From Streptomyces phaeolivaceus (GTDB lineage Bacteria > Actinomycetota > Actinomycetes > Streptomycetales > Streptomycetaceae), in NCBI RefSeq assembly GCF_009184865.1, contig NZ_CP045096.1, forward strand, positions 4,154,001-4,218,000: DNA of 64,000 nt, read 5' to 3'. The notes below the pieces were generated by a model, which saw nothing but the letters and a program-made list of their open reading frames with translations, was not told the origin of the DNA and ran no database searches. Position numbers and translations under genes: made by a program. This document shows, piece by piece, positions 48,155 to 56,867 of the stretch (position 1 is the stretch's first letter; every line of letters starts with the position of its first letter).

Positions 48155-49375
48155 GTGACGAGGCCGAAGATTGCTGTGCGGCGGCGTGCGCTGGGGACCT
48201 GTGCCGTGCTGGTGGTCGGTGCGCTGACCCTCACCGGTTGCGGCGGGGACGCCCAGGCGGACAACAAGAGTGGCGGCAAGGGGACTTCGGCCGAGGACAC
48301 CGCGGCGCGGATCACGATCTCCGCGAAGGACGGTTCGACGGGCGCGTCCATCAACGCCACCGGGGTGAAGGTCAGCGGCGGCAAGCTGACCGAGGTGGAG
48401 ATGACCGCCGCCGAGGGGGGCGCGGTCGTGGCGGGCGAGATAGCCGCGGACGGGCGGTCGTGGAAGCCGAAGGAGCAGCTGGAGCGGGGCACGAAGTACC
48501 GGATCTCCGCGACCGCGAAGAACGCCGAGGGCAAGACGTCGGCCGCCAACTCCATCTTCACGACCGTGTCGACGGCCAACAGCTTCATCGGGACGTACAC
48601 GCCGGACAACGGCACCACGGTCGGCGTCGGGATGCCGGTGTCGTTCACCTTCGACAAGGCGATCACGGACCGGAAGGCCGTGCAGTCGCACATCACGGTG
48701 ACGTCGAGCAGCGGGCAGGAGGTGGTGGGGCACTGGTTCGGGGAGCAGCGGCTCGACTTCCGGCCCGAGGAGTACTGGAAGGCCGGTTCCAAGGTCTCGA
48801 TGAGGATCGACCTGGACGGTGTGGAGGGTGCGAACGGCCTCTACGGTGTGCAGGACAAGACGGTCACCTTCACGGTCGGGCGGGCGCAGGTCTCCACGGT
48901 CGACGTGAACACGCAGACGATGACGGTCGAGCGGGACGGGAAGACGCTGAAGACCGTGCCGATCTCGGCGGGCAGCGCCGCGACCCCGACGTACAACGGG
49001 CAGATGGTGATCTCGGAGAAGTTCCGGCAGACGCGGATGAACGGGTCGACGGTGGGCTTCGGCGGTGAGTACGACATCGCGGACGTGCCGAACGCGATGC
49101 GGTTGACGACGTCGGGGACGTTCGTGCACGGCAACTACTGGTACAGCAAGGGCAATCCGCCGTTCGGGCGCGAGGGCACCAGCCACGGCTGTGTCGGCCT
49201 GGCGGACGCCCAGGGGGCGAACAGCGACACGAACGGCAAGTGGTTCTTCGACAACTCGCTGATCGGTGACGTGGTGATCGTCAAGAACTCCCCCGACAAG
49301 ACGGTCGCGCCGGACAACGGCCTCAACGGCTGGAACATGTCGTGGAGCGAGTGGACGGCGGGGGACGCCATCTGA
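48155..49375 (+). CDS. Lipoprotein L,D-transpeptidase (LdtMt2-type)
   Basis: 406 residues. Signal with lipobox LTLTGC (Cys29), two Ig-like domains (about 50-140 and 142-245), and a YkuD catalytic domain (about 250-370) with HGNYWYSKGNPPF and SHGCVGL, nucleophile Cys346. It forms 3->3 cross-links in peptidoglycan at the cell surface, a beta-lactam-tolerant route. GTG 48155 has GGAG about 8 bp upstream. The C-terminal extension is Trp-rich (GWNMSWSEW). Confidence 0.95.
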   Translation: MTRPKIAVRRRALGTCAVLVVGALTLTGCGGDAQADNKSGGKGTSAEDTAARITISAKDGSTGASINATGVKVSGGKLTEVEMTAAEGGAVVAGEIAADGRSWKPKEQLERGTKYRISATAKNAEGKTSAANSIFTTVSTANSFIGTYTPDNGTTVGVGMPVSFTFDKAITDRKAVQSHITVTSSSGQEVVGHWFGEQRLDFRPEEYWKAGSKVSMRIDLDGVEGANGLYGVQDKTVTFTVGRAQVSTVDVNTQTMTVERDGKTLKTVPISAGSAATPTYNGQMVISEKFRQTRMNGSTVGFGGEYDIADVPNAMRLTTSGTFVHGNYWYSKGNPPFGREGTSHGCVGLADAQGANSDTNGKWFFDNSLIGDVVIVKNSPDKTVAPDNGLNGWNMSWSEWTAGDAI

Positions 49376-49460
49376 CCACGTAGTTCAGGGAGTTCGTCGA
49401 GCCGCGCGGGAACCAACCGCGCGGCTGCGGCGTTTTAGGGACGTACGTTTTCTCGGTTCC

Positions 49461-49475
49461 CGGACATGATGTCCG
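49461..49475. promoter_or_regulatory. Perfect palindrome upstream of the DUF6227 gene
   Basis: CGGACAT-G-ATGTCCG, 7-bp arms around one base, 58 bp ahead of the DUF6227 start, embedded in a looser inverted repeat (TCTCGG...CCGAGG). It is the only strong site in the gap, so likely an operator; the regulator is unknown. Confidence 0.55.
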
Positions 49476-49532
49476 ACCGAGGGGCTACGGTATGCACCCA
49501 CAAGGTGACATGCAGCAACGCCGGGAGAAACC

Positions 49533-50291
49533 TTGAGCGTTCCGTACGAGACGGCAGCGTACGAGCCACCCGAGTCGCCCGAGTCTCCTGAGGAGCACCT
49601 CGCGCGACTCCTCGGTCGCGCCCTGAACTCCTTCGAGCTGCCCGACGAGACGATACGGCAGCTCGACTGCGCCCTCGCGCACGACAGCTCGCTGCACTCC
49701 GCGCACTACAGTTCGGGGCTGCACCGGGCGACGTACCGGCACACCTGGCTGCTCGCCGACGGTTCCGCGGTCACGCTGTGGGAGCTGGTGCACAACACGG
49801 TGCCCGGCAGTGACACCCAGCACGAGGTGTACACGGACGACGAGGAGCTGCGGGCCGCCACCGCGCGTCTGCCGATGCCGCCGGACACTCCCGAGTTCGA
49901 GCTGCCCGCGATCGTGGAGCTTGCGGCGTTCCCCGAGCCGCGCCACGAGTACGTGCCGGACGACTCGGCGGATCACGCCCGCAGGCTGCTGCGGCGGGCG
50001 GAGAACCCGGACCCGCCCGATGACGAGCTGGCGACGCTGCTACTGCGCACCGCGTTCGCGCATGAGATCACCCAGGCCTTCGGCCGGCCGCACCGCCCCG
50101 CGCGGCAGGGCCGGCCGGGCTTGAGTTTCTCGCTCTACGAGCACGCGTTCCTGCTCACGGACGGGCAGGAGATCTCGCTGTGGGAGGTCGAGCACACGGC
50201 GACGCCGGACGGCCGCCATATGTGCGAGGTGTATGTGTCGGAGGACGCGGCCCGGGACGCGATGGAGCGGCGGGCGGGGACGCTCGGTTAG
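49533..50291 (+). CDS. DUF6227 protein with internal duplication
   Basis: 252 residues. Two copies of one module: residues 22-109 (HLARLLGRAL...YRHTWLLADGSAVTLWELVHNT...HEVYTDDEELRAA) and 148-244 (HARRLLRRAE...YEHAFLLTDGQEISLWEVEHTA...CEVYVSEDAARDA). No TM or known catalytic motif. The family is annotated DUF6227 and has unknown function. TTG 49533 follows GGGAG. A perfect palindrome lies 58 bp upstream. Each copy contains the same alpha helix then beta-hairpin order. Confidence 0.8.
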   Translation: MSVPYETAAYEPPESPESPEEHLARLLGRALNSFELPDETIRQLDCALAHDSSLHSAHYSSGLHRATYRHTWLLADGSAVTLWELVHNTVPGSDTQHEVYTDDEELRAATARLPMPPDTPEFELPAIVELAAFPEPRHEYVPDDSADHARRLLRRAENPDPPDDELATLLLRTAFAHEITQAFGRPHRPARQGRPGLSFSLYEHAFLLTDGQEISLWEVEHTATPDGRHMCEVYVSEDAARDAMERRAGTLG

Positions 50292-50332
50292 CCGACCCGG
50301 CCGGTTGGCCGACCCGGTCCTCGGCGGGGTGC

Positions 50333-50611
50333 TCAGGCGAGGCGGTCGTCGCTGAACTGGCGGGCCAGGAACGCGAAGGCGTCCTGTTCCGCCGGGGTCA
50401 GCTCCACATGCTCCACATGGGGGCCCTTGCGGCGCTGGTGGGGCAGGCCCCGCAGCCGCTGTCCGCGTCTGCGGGCCAGTTCGGCGAAGCGGCCCCGGTG
50501 GACCTCGCGGTCCCGGCGCAGTACGCGGACGAGTACGGCGACCCAGATGACCGCCGCGAGGACGAGGGCGACCACGCCCAACGGCTGGAGGATCGACACG
50601 TGCTCAGGCAT
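50333..50611 (-). CDS. Small membrane protein, one TM
   Basis: 92 residues: a TM near 11-30 (LGVVALVLAAVIWVAVLVRV), a basic segment (RRDREVHRGRFAELARRRGQR) and a C-terminal VELTPAEQDAFAFLARQFSDDRLA. No family recognised. ATG 50611 has no strong ribosome binding site. It is convergent with the DUF6227 gene (41 bp between stops). Confidence 0.65.
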   Translation of the reverse strand: MPEHVSILQPLGVVALVLAAVIWVAVLVRVLRRDREVHRGRFAELARRRGQRLRGLPHQRRKGPHVEHVELTPAEQDAFAFLARQFSDDRLA

Positions 50612-50732
50612 GCCGTCCAGTAGACACCACCGGATGGGACTTTGAGCCCGGACCGTGATGTATCTCGCAGGTACGGCTTACACGTCACACGGGTTGTAAA
50701 GGCGCCCAAAGGGGCGCACGGGGCGGAAACGC

Positions 50733-50776
50733 ATACGGCCGCGGCCCCCTCAGGCGGGAGGGGGCCGCGGCCGTCG
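50733..50776 (-). terminator. Terminator of the fru operon
   Basis: ACGGCCGCGGCCCCCTC and AGGGGGCCGCGGCCGT form a near-perfect 16-bp stem over a short loop, 13 bp after the fruA stop. No T-run. Confidence 0.85.
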
Positions 50777-50789
50777 TACGGTCCCGGGT

Positions 50790-52958
50790 TCAGGCCGCGA
50801 CCGGCTCCTTCGTCTTCGTCTCGGCGGCGGGAGCGGACTCCGGTGCCGTCTCGGGCTGGGTCTTGCGCATGCCCTTCAGGACGATGACCAGGCCCGCCGT
50901 GACGGCCGTGCCGATCGCGATGGCCAGCAGGTAGAGGAAGGGCTGGCCGATCAGCGGGGTGACCCAGATGCCGCCGTGCGGGGCGCGCAGGGTCGAGCCG
51001 AAGGCCATGGCCAGCGCTCCGGTGACCGCGCCGCCCGCCATGGAGGCCGGGATGACCCGCAGCGGGTCGGCGGCGGCGAACGGGATGGCGCCCTCGGAGA
51101 TGAACGAGGCACCGAGCACCCAGGCCGCCTTGCCGTTCTCGCGTTCGGCGGTGGTGAACAGCTTCTTGCGGATCGTGGTGGCGAGGGCCATGCCCAGCGG
51201 CGGGACCATGCCGGCCGCCATGACCGCCGCCATGATCTTCATCGCGGAGTCGCTGGGGTCCTGCACGGCGATTCCGGCGGTGGCGAAGGCGTACGCGACC
51301 TTGTTGACGGGGCCGCCGAGGTCGAAGCACATCATCAGGCCGAGGAGGACGCCGAGCAGGATCGCGTTGGAGCCGGACAGGCCGCTCAGCCAGTCCGTCA
51401 TGCCCTTCTGGGCCTCGGCGATGGGCTTGCCGATGACGATCAGCATCAGGAAGCCGACGATCATCGACGAGATCAGCGGGATGACGACCACCGGCATGAT
51501 GCCGCGCAGCACCGGTGGGATCTTGATCCGCTGGATGGCGATGACGACGCCACCGGCGATCAGACCGGCGGCCAGACCGCCGAGGAAGCCGGCGTTGATG
51601 TTGGCGGCGATCATGCCGCCGACGAAGCCGGGGACGAGTCCGGGCCGGTCGGCCATGCCGTAGGCGATGTAACCGGCGAGGACGGGGATCAGGAAGCCGA
51701 AGGCGACGGCGCCGATCTGGAACATCAGGGCGGCCCAGCTGTCGACCTGGAGCCAGTCGAAGTGCTCGGTGACCGGCTTGGCCTGGTTGATCTCCCAGCC
51801 GCCGATCGCGAAGCCGAGGGCGATGAGGAGACCGCCCGCCGCGACGAAGGGGACCATGTAGCTCACGCCGGACATCAGCCACTTGCGCAGCTTGGTGCCG
51901 TAGCCGTCGCCGGAGTCGCCCGCGCGGTCGACGGGGGAGCCGCCGGGGCGGGCCGCCGTGATCTCGCCGCGCTCGGCCTTGCCCCGGACCTCGGCGATCA
52001 GTGCGGCGGGGCGGTTGATGCCCGCCTTCACACCGACGTCGACGGTGGGTTTTCCGGCGAACCGGTCCTTCTCCCGTACGGGGACGTCGTGGGCGAAGAT
52101 CACGCCGTCGGCGGCGGCGATGACGGCCGGGTCGAGGCGGCTGAAGCCGGCCGAGCCCTGGGTCTCGACGACGATCTCGACGTCACCGGCGTCCCGGCCC
52201 GCGTTCTCCAGCGACTCGGCGGCCATATAGGTGTGCGCGATGCCGGTGGGGCAGGAGGTGACGGCGACGATACGGAAGGGGCGGCCGGCCTCGGCGGGGG
52301 CGGCGGCTTCCGGGGCTGCCTGAGCCGAAGCCGGGGCCGAAGCCGGGGCCGAAGCCGGGGCCGAAGCCGGGGCCGAAGCCGGGGCCGAAGCCGGGGCCGG
52401 GGCCGGGGCCGGGGCCGAAGCCGGGGCCGGGGTCGCCGGGGTGGTGTTGCCCGCGGCGGCGTCGGGGGAGGCCGTTCCGCCCGACGCCGCCGCGGAGTCT
52501 TCGGTGCCCTCGGCCGGGGCGTCGCCCCGGATGAGGGCGGCGGCGCGTGCCGCGTCGTCCACGGCGCGCAGGGCGTCCGTGAACTCGGCGTTCATCAGCT
52601 GGCGGGCGAGGGACGACAGGATCGTGAGGTGGGCGTCGTCCGCGCCGGCCGGGGCGGCGATCAGGAAGATCAGGTCGGCGGGGCCGTCGGGCGCGCCGAA
52701 GTCGACACCGGCCGCGCTGCGGCCGAAGGCGAGAGTCGGCTCGGTGACGTGCTCGCTGCGGCAGTGCGGGATGCCGATGCCGCCGTCGAGGCCGGTCGGC
52801 ATCTGGGCCTCACGGGCGGCGACGTCGGCGAGGAAGCCGTCCAGGTCGGTGACCCGGCCCTTCGCCACCATGCGCTCGGCGAGGGCACGTGCCGCCGCTT
52901 CCTTCGTATCGGCGGACAGGTCGAGGTCGACCAGGTCCGCGGTGATCATCTCGCTCAT
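50790..52958 (-). CDS. fruA: PTS fructose transporter, IIA-IIB-IIC fusion
   Basis: 722 residues. It imports and phosphorylates fructose to fructose-1-phosphate. IIA (about 1-150) has phosphorylated His65 in GIGIPHCRSEHV. A low-complexity Ala/Pro/Ser linker (about 170-222) from a 12-bp array follows. IIB (about 225-330) has Cys236 in VTSCPTGIAHTY. IIC (about 360-700) has ten helices, including SDLGGPVNKVAYAF-type segments. ATG 52958 follows AAGGAG. It is the last gene of fruR-fruK-fruA. Confidence 0.96.
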   Translation of the reverse strand: MSEMITADLVDLDLSADTKEAAARALAERMVAKGRVTDLDGFLADVAAREAQMPTGLDGGIGIPHCRSEHVTEPTLAFGRSAAGVDFGAPDGPADLIFLIAAPAGADDAHLTILSSLARQLMNAEFTDALRAVDDAARAAALIRGDAPAEGTEDSAAASGGTASPDAAAGNTTPATPAPASAPAPAPAPASAPASAPASAPASAPASAPASAQAAPEAAAPAEAGRPFRIVAVTSCPTGIAHTYMAAESLENAGRDAGDVEIVVETQGSAGFSRLDPAVIAAADGVIFAHDVPVREKDRFAGKPTVDVGVKAGINRPAALIAEVRGKAERGEITAARPGGSPVDRAGDSGDGYGTKLRKWLMSGVSYMVPFVAAGGLLIALGFAIGGWEINQAKPVTEHFDWLQVDSWAALMFQIGAVAFGFLIPVLAGYIAYGMADRPGLVPGFVGGMIAANINAGFLGGLAAGLIAGGVVIAIQRIKIPPVLRGIMPVVVIPLISSMIVGFLMLIVIGKPIAEAQKGMTDWLSGLSGSNAILLGVLLGLMMCFDLGGPVNKVAYAFATAGIAVQDPSDSAMKIMAAVMAAGMVPPLGMALATTIRKKLFTTAERENGKAAWVLGASFISEGAIPFAAADPLRVIPASMAGGAVTGALAMAFGSTLRAPHGGIWVTPLIGQPFLYLLAIAIGTAVTAGLVIVLKGMRKTQPETAPESAPAAETKTKEPVAA
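52333..52430. repeat. 12-bp tandem repeat in the fruA linker
   Basis: Five exact GGGGCCGAAGCC units (52333-52392), then degenerate GGGGCC runs. It codes for an Ala/Pro/Ser linker (APAS repeats) between IIA and IIB, in frame. Confidence 0.9.
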
Positions 52959-53226
52959 CGCGGGCTCCTTCGCACGCGTATCGCCCGGAGGGTGTGCTGG
53001 GCGGGGGTGGGGACGGAAGTGTGGGGGGCACGGGCCACGGGGGCCGGCCAAGGGAGGGAAGAGAAGGGGAGGGAGAGGGGGGAGGAGAGGGAGAGGCGTG
53101 GGGCGGCGGGTAAGGGAAAACGAAGGTTCGTTCGCGGACCGCCACGGCCGCCGAGGCCAAGGCTCCCCAGGCGCCGAGCCCCCACCCCCCGGCCGCCAAA
53201 ACGAACGTTCGCTCCCGGTCGCCCGC
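52959..53226. other. fruK-fruA intergenic region
   Basis: 268 bp. A polypurine run (about 53058-53096) on the plus strand and two related palindromes: ACGAAGGTTCGT (about 53122) and CGAACGTTCG (about 53203), the second perfect. Operator or leader signal possible. No coding frame. Confidence 0.5.
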
Positions 53227-54174
53227 TCATGACACCGGCTCCCTCAGCACCCGGTCCACCGGCACCTCCGGTGTCACCGTCACCGCCGCCGGGTCCAGGT
53301 CTCGGGGGGTCGGCATGACGCTGCCCGGGAGCTGGACGGCGGCGGCGCCGTGGGCGACGGCGGAGGCGAGGGCCTCGGGGCCGTGGCCGCCGGCGATGAG
53401 GAAGCCGGCGAGGGAGGAGTCGCCGGCGCCGACGTTGCTGCGGACTGCGTCGACACGGGCCGTGCCGAACCAGGCGCCCGAGGCGTCGACGAGGAGCTGT
53501 CCGTCGGCGCCGAGGCTGGCCAGTACGGCGTCGGCGCCCATCTCGCGCAGTTCCTCCGCGGCCTTGACGGCGTCGCCGACCGTGGCGAGGGGGCGTCCCA
53601 CGGCTTCGGCGAGTTCCTCGGCGTTGGGCTTGACGACGTCGGGGCGTTCGCGGAGTGCGGCGAGCAGGGCCGGGCCGGAGGTGTCGAGGGCGATACGGGT
53701 GCCGGCGGCGTGGGCGCGGGCGACGAGTTCGGCGTACCAGGACGGGGCGAGGCCGCGCGGGAGGCTGCCGCAGCAGGCGATCCAGGAGGCGTCTGCGGAC
53801 TGGGCGCGGACGGTCTCCAGGAGGAGTTCCTGCTCGGCGGGCGAGAGTTCGGGGCCCGGTGCGTTGATCTTGGTGAGGACGCCGTCGGCCTCGGCGAGGG
53901 CGATGTTGGAGCGGGTCGCCCCGGCCACGGCCACCCGTGCGACCTCGATGCCCTGGGCGTCGAGCAGGTCCGCGACCAGTGCGCCCGGTGCTCCGCCGAG
54001 CGGCAGGACGGCCACGGTGCGGCGGCCGGCGGCGGCGACCGCGCGGGAGACATTGACGCCCTTGCCGCCCGGGTCCATGCGTTCGCCGGTGGCCCGGATG
54101 ACCTCGCCGCGGTCGAGGGAGGGGACCTCGTAGGTGCGGTCGAGGGACGGGTTGGGGGTGACGGTGAGGATCAT
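53227..54174 (-). CDS. fruK: 1-phosphofructokinase
   Basis: 315-residue PfkB-family kinase. It phosphorylates fructose-1-phosphate to fructose-1,6-bisphosphate. MILTVTPNPSLDRTYEV at the N-terminus, DPGGKGVNVSRA (sugar loop) at about 30-43, NIAL and SLPRG, and the C-terminal PfkB signature VGAGDSSLAGF with the catalytic Asp. It overlaps fruR by 4 bp, upstream on the same strand. Confidence 0.96.
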   Translation of the reverse strand: MILTVTPNPSLDRTYEVPSLDRGEVIRATGERMDPGGKGVNVSRAVAAAGRRTVAVLPLGGAPGALVADLLDAQGIEVARVAVAGATRSNIALAEADGVLTKINAPGPELSPAEQELLLETVRAQSADASWIACCGSLPRGLAPSWYAELVARAHAAGTRIALDTSGPALLAALRERPDVVKPNAEELAEAVGRPLATVGDAVKAAEELREMGADAVLASLGADGQLLVDASGAWFGTARVDAVRSNVGAGDSSLAGFLIAGGHGPEALASAVAHGAAAVQLPGSVMPTPRDLDPAAVTVTPEVPVDRVLREPVS

Positions 54175-55019
54175 GAGCGGTCCTTCCGGCCGTCGGCACG
54201 GCCGTTGGTCCGGGCCGCGGCGGAGCCGTTGCCGGGCTCGTTGCCGGGCTCGTTGCCGGGGACGCGCAGTACTTCGGTGCCCTTGCGTTCGATGGCGAGG
54301 GCGTCTTCGGGGCTCAGCCCGCTGTCGGTGATCAGCAGGTCCACATCGCTCAGGTCGCCGAAGCGGGCGAAGTGTTCCTGGCCGTGCTTGGAGGAGTCGG
54401 CGAGCAGCACCACGCGTCGGGCGGCGGCCACCGCAGCCCGCTTGACGGCGGCCTCGGCGAGGTCGGGGGTGGTCAGTCCGTGGTCGACGGAGAAGCCGTT
54501 GGCCGCGACGAAGAGGACGTCGGCGCGGATCTCGCCGTAGGCCCTCAGCGCCCAGGCGTCGACGGCGGCGCGGGTGCGGTGGCGGACCCGGCCGCCGACC
54601 AGGTGGAGCTGGATGCCCGGGTGGTCGGCGAGGCGGGCCGCGATAGGGAGGCTGTGGGTGACCGCGGTGAGGGCGGCCTCCAGCGGGATGGCGGCGGCGA
54701 GGCGGGCGATCGTCGTACCGGCGTCGAGGACGGCCGTGCCGTCGTTCGGGAGTTCGGCGAGAGCGGCCTGGGCGATGCGGTCCTTCTCGTCGGCCGCGGT
54801 GCCCTCGCGTTCGGCGAGGTCGGGCTCGAAGTCCAGACGGCCGGCGGGGATCGCGCCGCCGTGCACCCGCTGGACGAGGCCGGCGCGGTCGAGGGCCTTC
54901 AGGTCGCGGCGGATGGTCTCCGCCGTGACCTGGAACTCCTCCGCCAGTGACACCACGTCCACCCGGCCGCCGTCACGGGCGAGCCGGAGGATCTCCTGCT
55001 GCCGCTCCGGTGCGTACAT
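54171..55019 (-). CDS. fruR: DeoR-family fructose operon regulator
   Basis: 282 residues. HTH_DeoR at the N-terminus (about 5-55): RQQEILRLARDGGRVDVVSLAEEFQVTAETIRRDLKALD. The DeoRC effector domain (about 75-235) has VLDAGTTIARLA, LFVAANGFSVDHGLTTPDLAEAAVKRA. It probably responds to fructose-1-phosphate and represses the operon in which it is the first gene. It ends with Gly/Asn-rich repeats (GNEPGNEPGNG). Confidence 0.92.
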   Translation of the reverse strand: MYAPERQQEILRLARDGGRVDVVSLAEEFQVTAETIRRDLKALDRAGLVQRVHGGAIPAGRLDFEPDLAEREGTAADEKDRIAQAALAELPNDGTAVLDAGTTIARLAAAIPLEAALTAVTHSLPIAARLADHPGIQLHLVGGRVRHRTRAAVDAWALRAYGEIRADVLFVAANGFSVDHGLTTPDLAEAAVKRAAVAAARRVVLLADSSKHGQEHFARFGDLSDVDLLITDSGLSPEDALAIERKGTEVLRVPGNEPGNEPGNGSAAARTNGRADGRKDRS

Positions 55020-55150
55020 GTCCGTTCGCCTCCGACTGATGCCCGATTCTGTGGTTTCGATCGGAGGCTACGCCCGGATTTCCGGAATGTAAACAGTTTC
55101 GGGCAACACTCGGGCCGACTCGGACATGATCGGGCTTACGGCAACGGCGG
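55020..55150. promoter_or_regulatory. Promoter region of the fruR operon
   Basis: A 131-bp gap. Downstream of the MFS stop and ahead of fruR, GCCCGGATTTCCGG and GCCCGATTCTG share a GCCCG(G)ATT block and could be FruR half-sites. TGTAAACAGTTT lies beside them. Sites are suggestive only. Confidence 0.4.
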
Positions 55151-56806
55151 TCAGGGGGCGGAGGTCGCCGACTCGTCGGTCTCCGTCGTGGGCCGTGCCG
55201 GCAGGGCGAACATCAGCAGGAAGATCGCGGTCAGGACCGCGGCCACCCAGCCGAGCGCGTACTCGAAGGCGTCGACGAAGGCGGGGCCGACGGCGGCCGG
55301 GGCGAGGTGGTCGTCCATGACGCCGAAGAAGACGACGGCGACCAGGCCGAGGCCGAGCGCGTTGCCCATCTGCTGGACCGTGCTGATCAGCCCGGACGCG
55401 GAACCGGCGTGCTCACGCGGCACCCCGGAGAGGATCGCGTCGGTCAGCGGGGCGACGATGAGCCCCATGCCCGCGCCCATCACCAGCAGCGGCAACGCCA
55501 TCTGCCAGGGGGTGATGGCGAGGCCGTACCGCTCCGACTCCGCCAGGTACAGCAGCACCCCGGCCGCCATCAGCAGCGCGCCCGCCTGGAGGACCTTGCG
55601 GCCGAAGCGCGGGACGAGCTTCTGGACCGAGAGCCCGGCCGCGACCGAGACGGCGAGCGAGAACGGGATGCCGGTGAGACCGGCCTTGAGGACGCTCCAG
55701 CCGAGGCCGGTCTGGAGGTAGAGGGTCCAGACGAGGAAGAAGACACCGAGGGCGATCCCGAAGACGGTCTGCACGGCGATGCCCGCCGCGAAGCTCTTCA
55801 CCCGGAACAGCGGCAGTTCGATCAGCGGTGACCCGTCGCGCGCGGTCTTGTGCCGCTCGTACGCCACCAGCGCCGCGAACACGGCGAGCGAACCCGGCAT
55901 CGAGACGTACCCCCACAGCGGCCAGCCCGTCTCGTGGCCCCGGGTCAGCGGGTAGAGCAGCATCAGCAGTCCGGCGGTGACCAGGGCGACGCCGACGAGG
56001 TCCAGCTTCAGGGCGTGCGGGGCCTTCGACTCGGCGATGAAACGGCGGCCCAGGATCAGGCCCGCGACACCGACCGGGAGGTTGATCAGGAAGATCGCCC
56101 GCCATTCCAGGTCCAGCGGGTTCCACTCGATGAGCAGGGCGCCGAGCAGCGGGCCGGAGACCGCGCCGAGGCCGACGATCGCGCCGAACAGCCCGAACAC
56201 CTTGCCGCGTTCGTGCGCGGGGAAGGTCGCGTGCACGATCGACAGCACCTGAGGCACCATCAGCGCGGCGGTCGCGCCCTGTGCGATCCGTGCCGCCACC
56301 AGCGTCTCCGGGTTCGCGGCGAGGCCGCAGAGCGCGGAGGCGAGGGTGAAGCCGCCGATGCCGATCAGGAAGATCCGCCTGCGGCCGTGGATGTCGCCGA
56401 GCCGGCCGCCGGTGACGAGGCCGGCGGCGAAGGCGAGGGCGTAGCCGGCGGTGATCCACTGGATCTGACTGAACGTGGCGTGCTCGCTTCGCTGGATGGA
56501 GGGGATGGCGATGTTGACGATGGTGACGTCGACGAGGTCCATGAAGGCGGCCGTCATGACGATGGCCAGGGCGATCCAGCGGCGTCGGTCCGTGTCGGGG
56601 GTCGTGTCGGGGGTCGTGTCGGGGGTCGTGTCGGGGGTCGTGTCGGGGGTCGTGTCGGCGAGTGCGCCGGGCAGTGCGTCGGGCAGTGCGTCGGGGCGTG
56701 GTGCGTCGAGCGCCGTCGGGGCTTCTGCCGGGGGGTCCGTGCGGGCTGTTTGTGGCTGGTCGCGCAGTTCCCCGCGCCCCTGACGGGCGCTCGTTGTCGA
56801 GGTCAT
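55151..56806 (-). CDS. DHA2-type MFS drug exporter, 14 TM
   Basis: 551 residues. Fourteen hydrophobic segments. Motifs: MDLVDVTIVNIAIPSIQ (TM1 with D of DHA2), GGRLGDIHGRRRIFLIG (motif A), and motif C. The first 77 residues are unusual: residues 7-18 (ARQGRGELRDQP) are a translated arm of the type A repeat, and 51-74 are DTTPDTTP units from a 12-bp array. The true start may be further downstream, since family members begin near WIALAIVMT. It is divergent from the WYL regulator, 61 bp away. Confidence 0.88.
   Translation of the reverse strand: MTSTTSARQGRGELRDQPQTARTDPPAEAPTALDAPRPDALPDALPGALADTTPDTTPDTTPDTTPDTTPDTDRRRWIALAIVMTAAFMDLVDVTIVNIAIPSIQRSEHATFSQIQWITAGYALAFAAGLVTGGRLGDIHGRRRIFLIGIGGFTLASALCGLAANPETLVAARIAQGATAALMVPQVLSIVHATFPAHERGKVFGLFGAIVGLGAVSGPLLGALLIEWNPLDLEWRAIFLINLPVGVAGLILGRRFIAESKAPHALKLDLVGVALVTAGLLMLLYPLTRGHETGWPLWGYVSMPGSLAVFAALVAYERHKTARDGSPLIELPLFRVKSFAAGIAVQTVFGIALGVFFLVWTLYLQTGLGWSVLKAGLTGIPFSLAVSVAAGLSVQKLVPRFGRKVLQAGALLMAAGVLLYLAESERYGLAITPWQMALPLLVMGAGMGLIVAPLTDAILSGVPREHAGSASGLISTVQQMGNALGLGLVAVVFFGVMDDHLAPAAVGPAFVDAFEYALGWVAAVLTAIFLLMFALPARPTTETDESATSAP
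56591..56650. repeat. 12-bp tandem repeat in the MFS gene N-terminus
   Basis: Five exact units of GTGTCGGGGGTC, in frame, coding on the minus strand for DTTP repeats before TM1. Confidence 0.9.
56752..56790. repeat. Type A element, single arm, at the start of an MFS gene
   Basis: GGCTGGTCGCGCAGTTCCCC and GCGCCCCTGACGGG: one arm of the type A element with no mate. It overlaps the first codons of the MFS gene. Confidence 0.8.
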
Positions 56807-56867
56807 GCGGTGAAACTAAGGGGCCGGTAGGTCAGATCGTGTCCTATTTCCGCGCGATGCTCGGGGC

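Noticed and set aside
52959..53226. Minus-strand extension of fruA (start at 53051)
   Set aside because: Pro/His-rich leader with no homology; ATG 52958 has AAGGAG and the usual IIA start.
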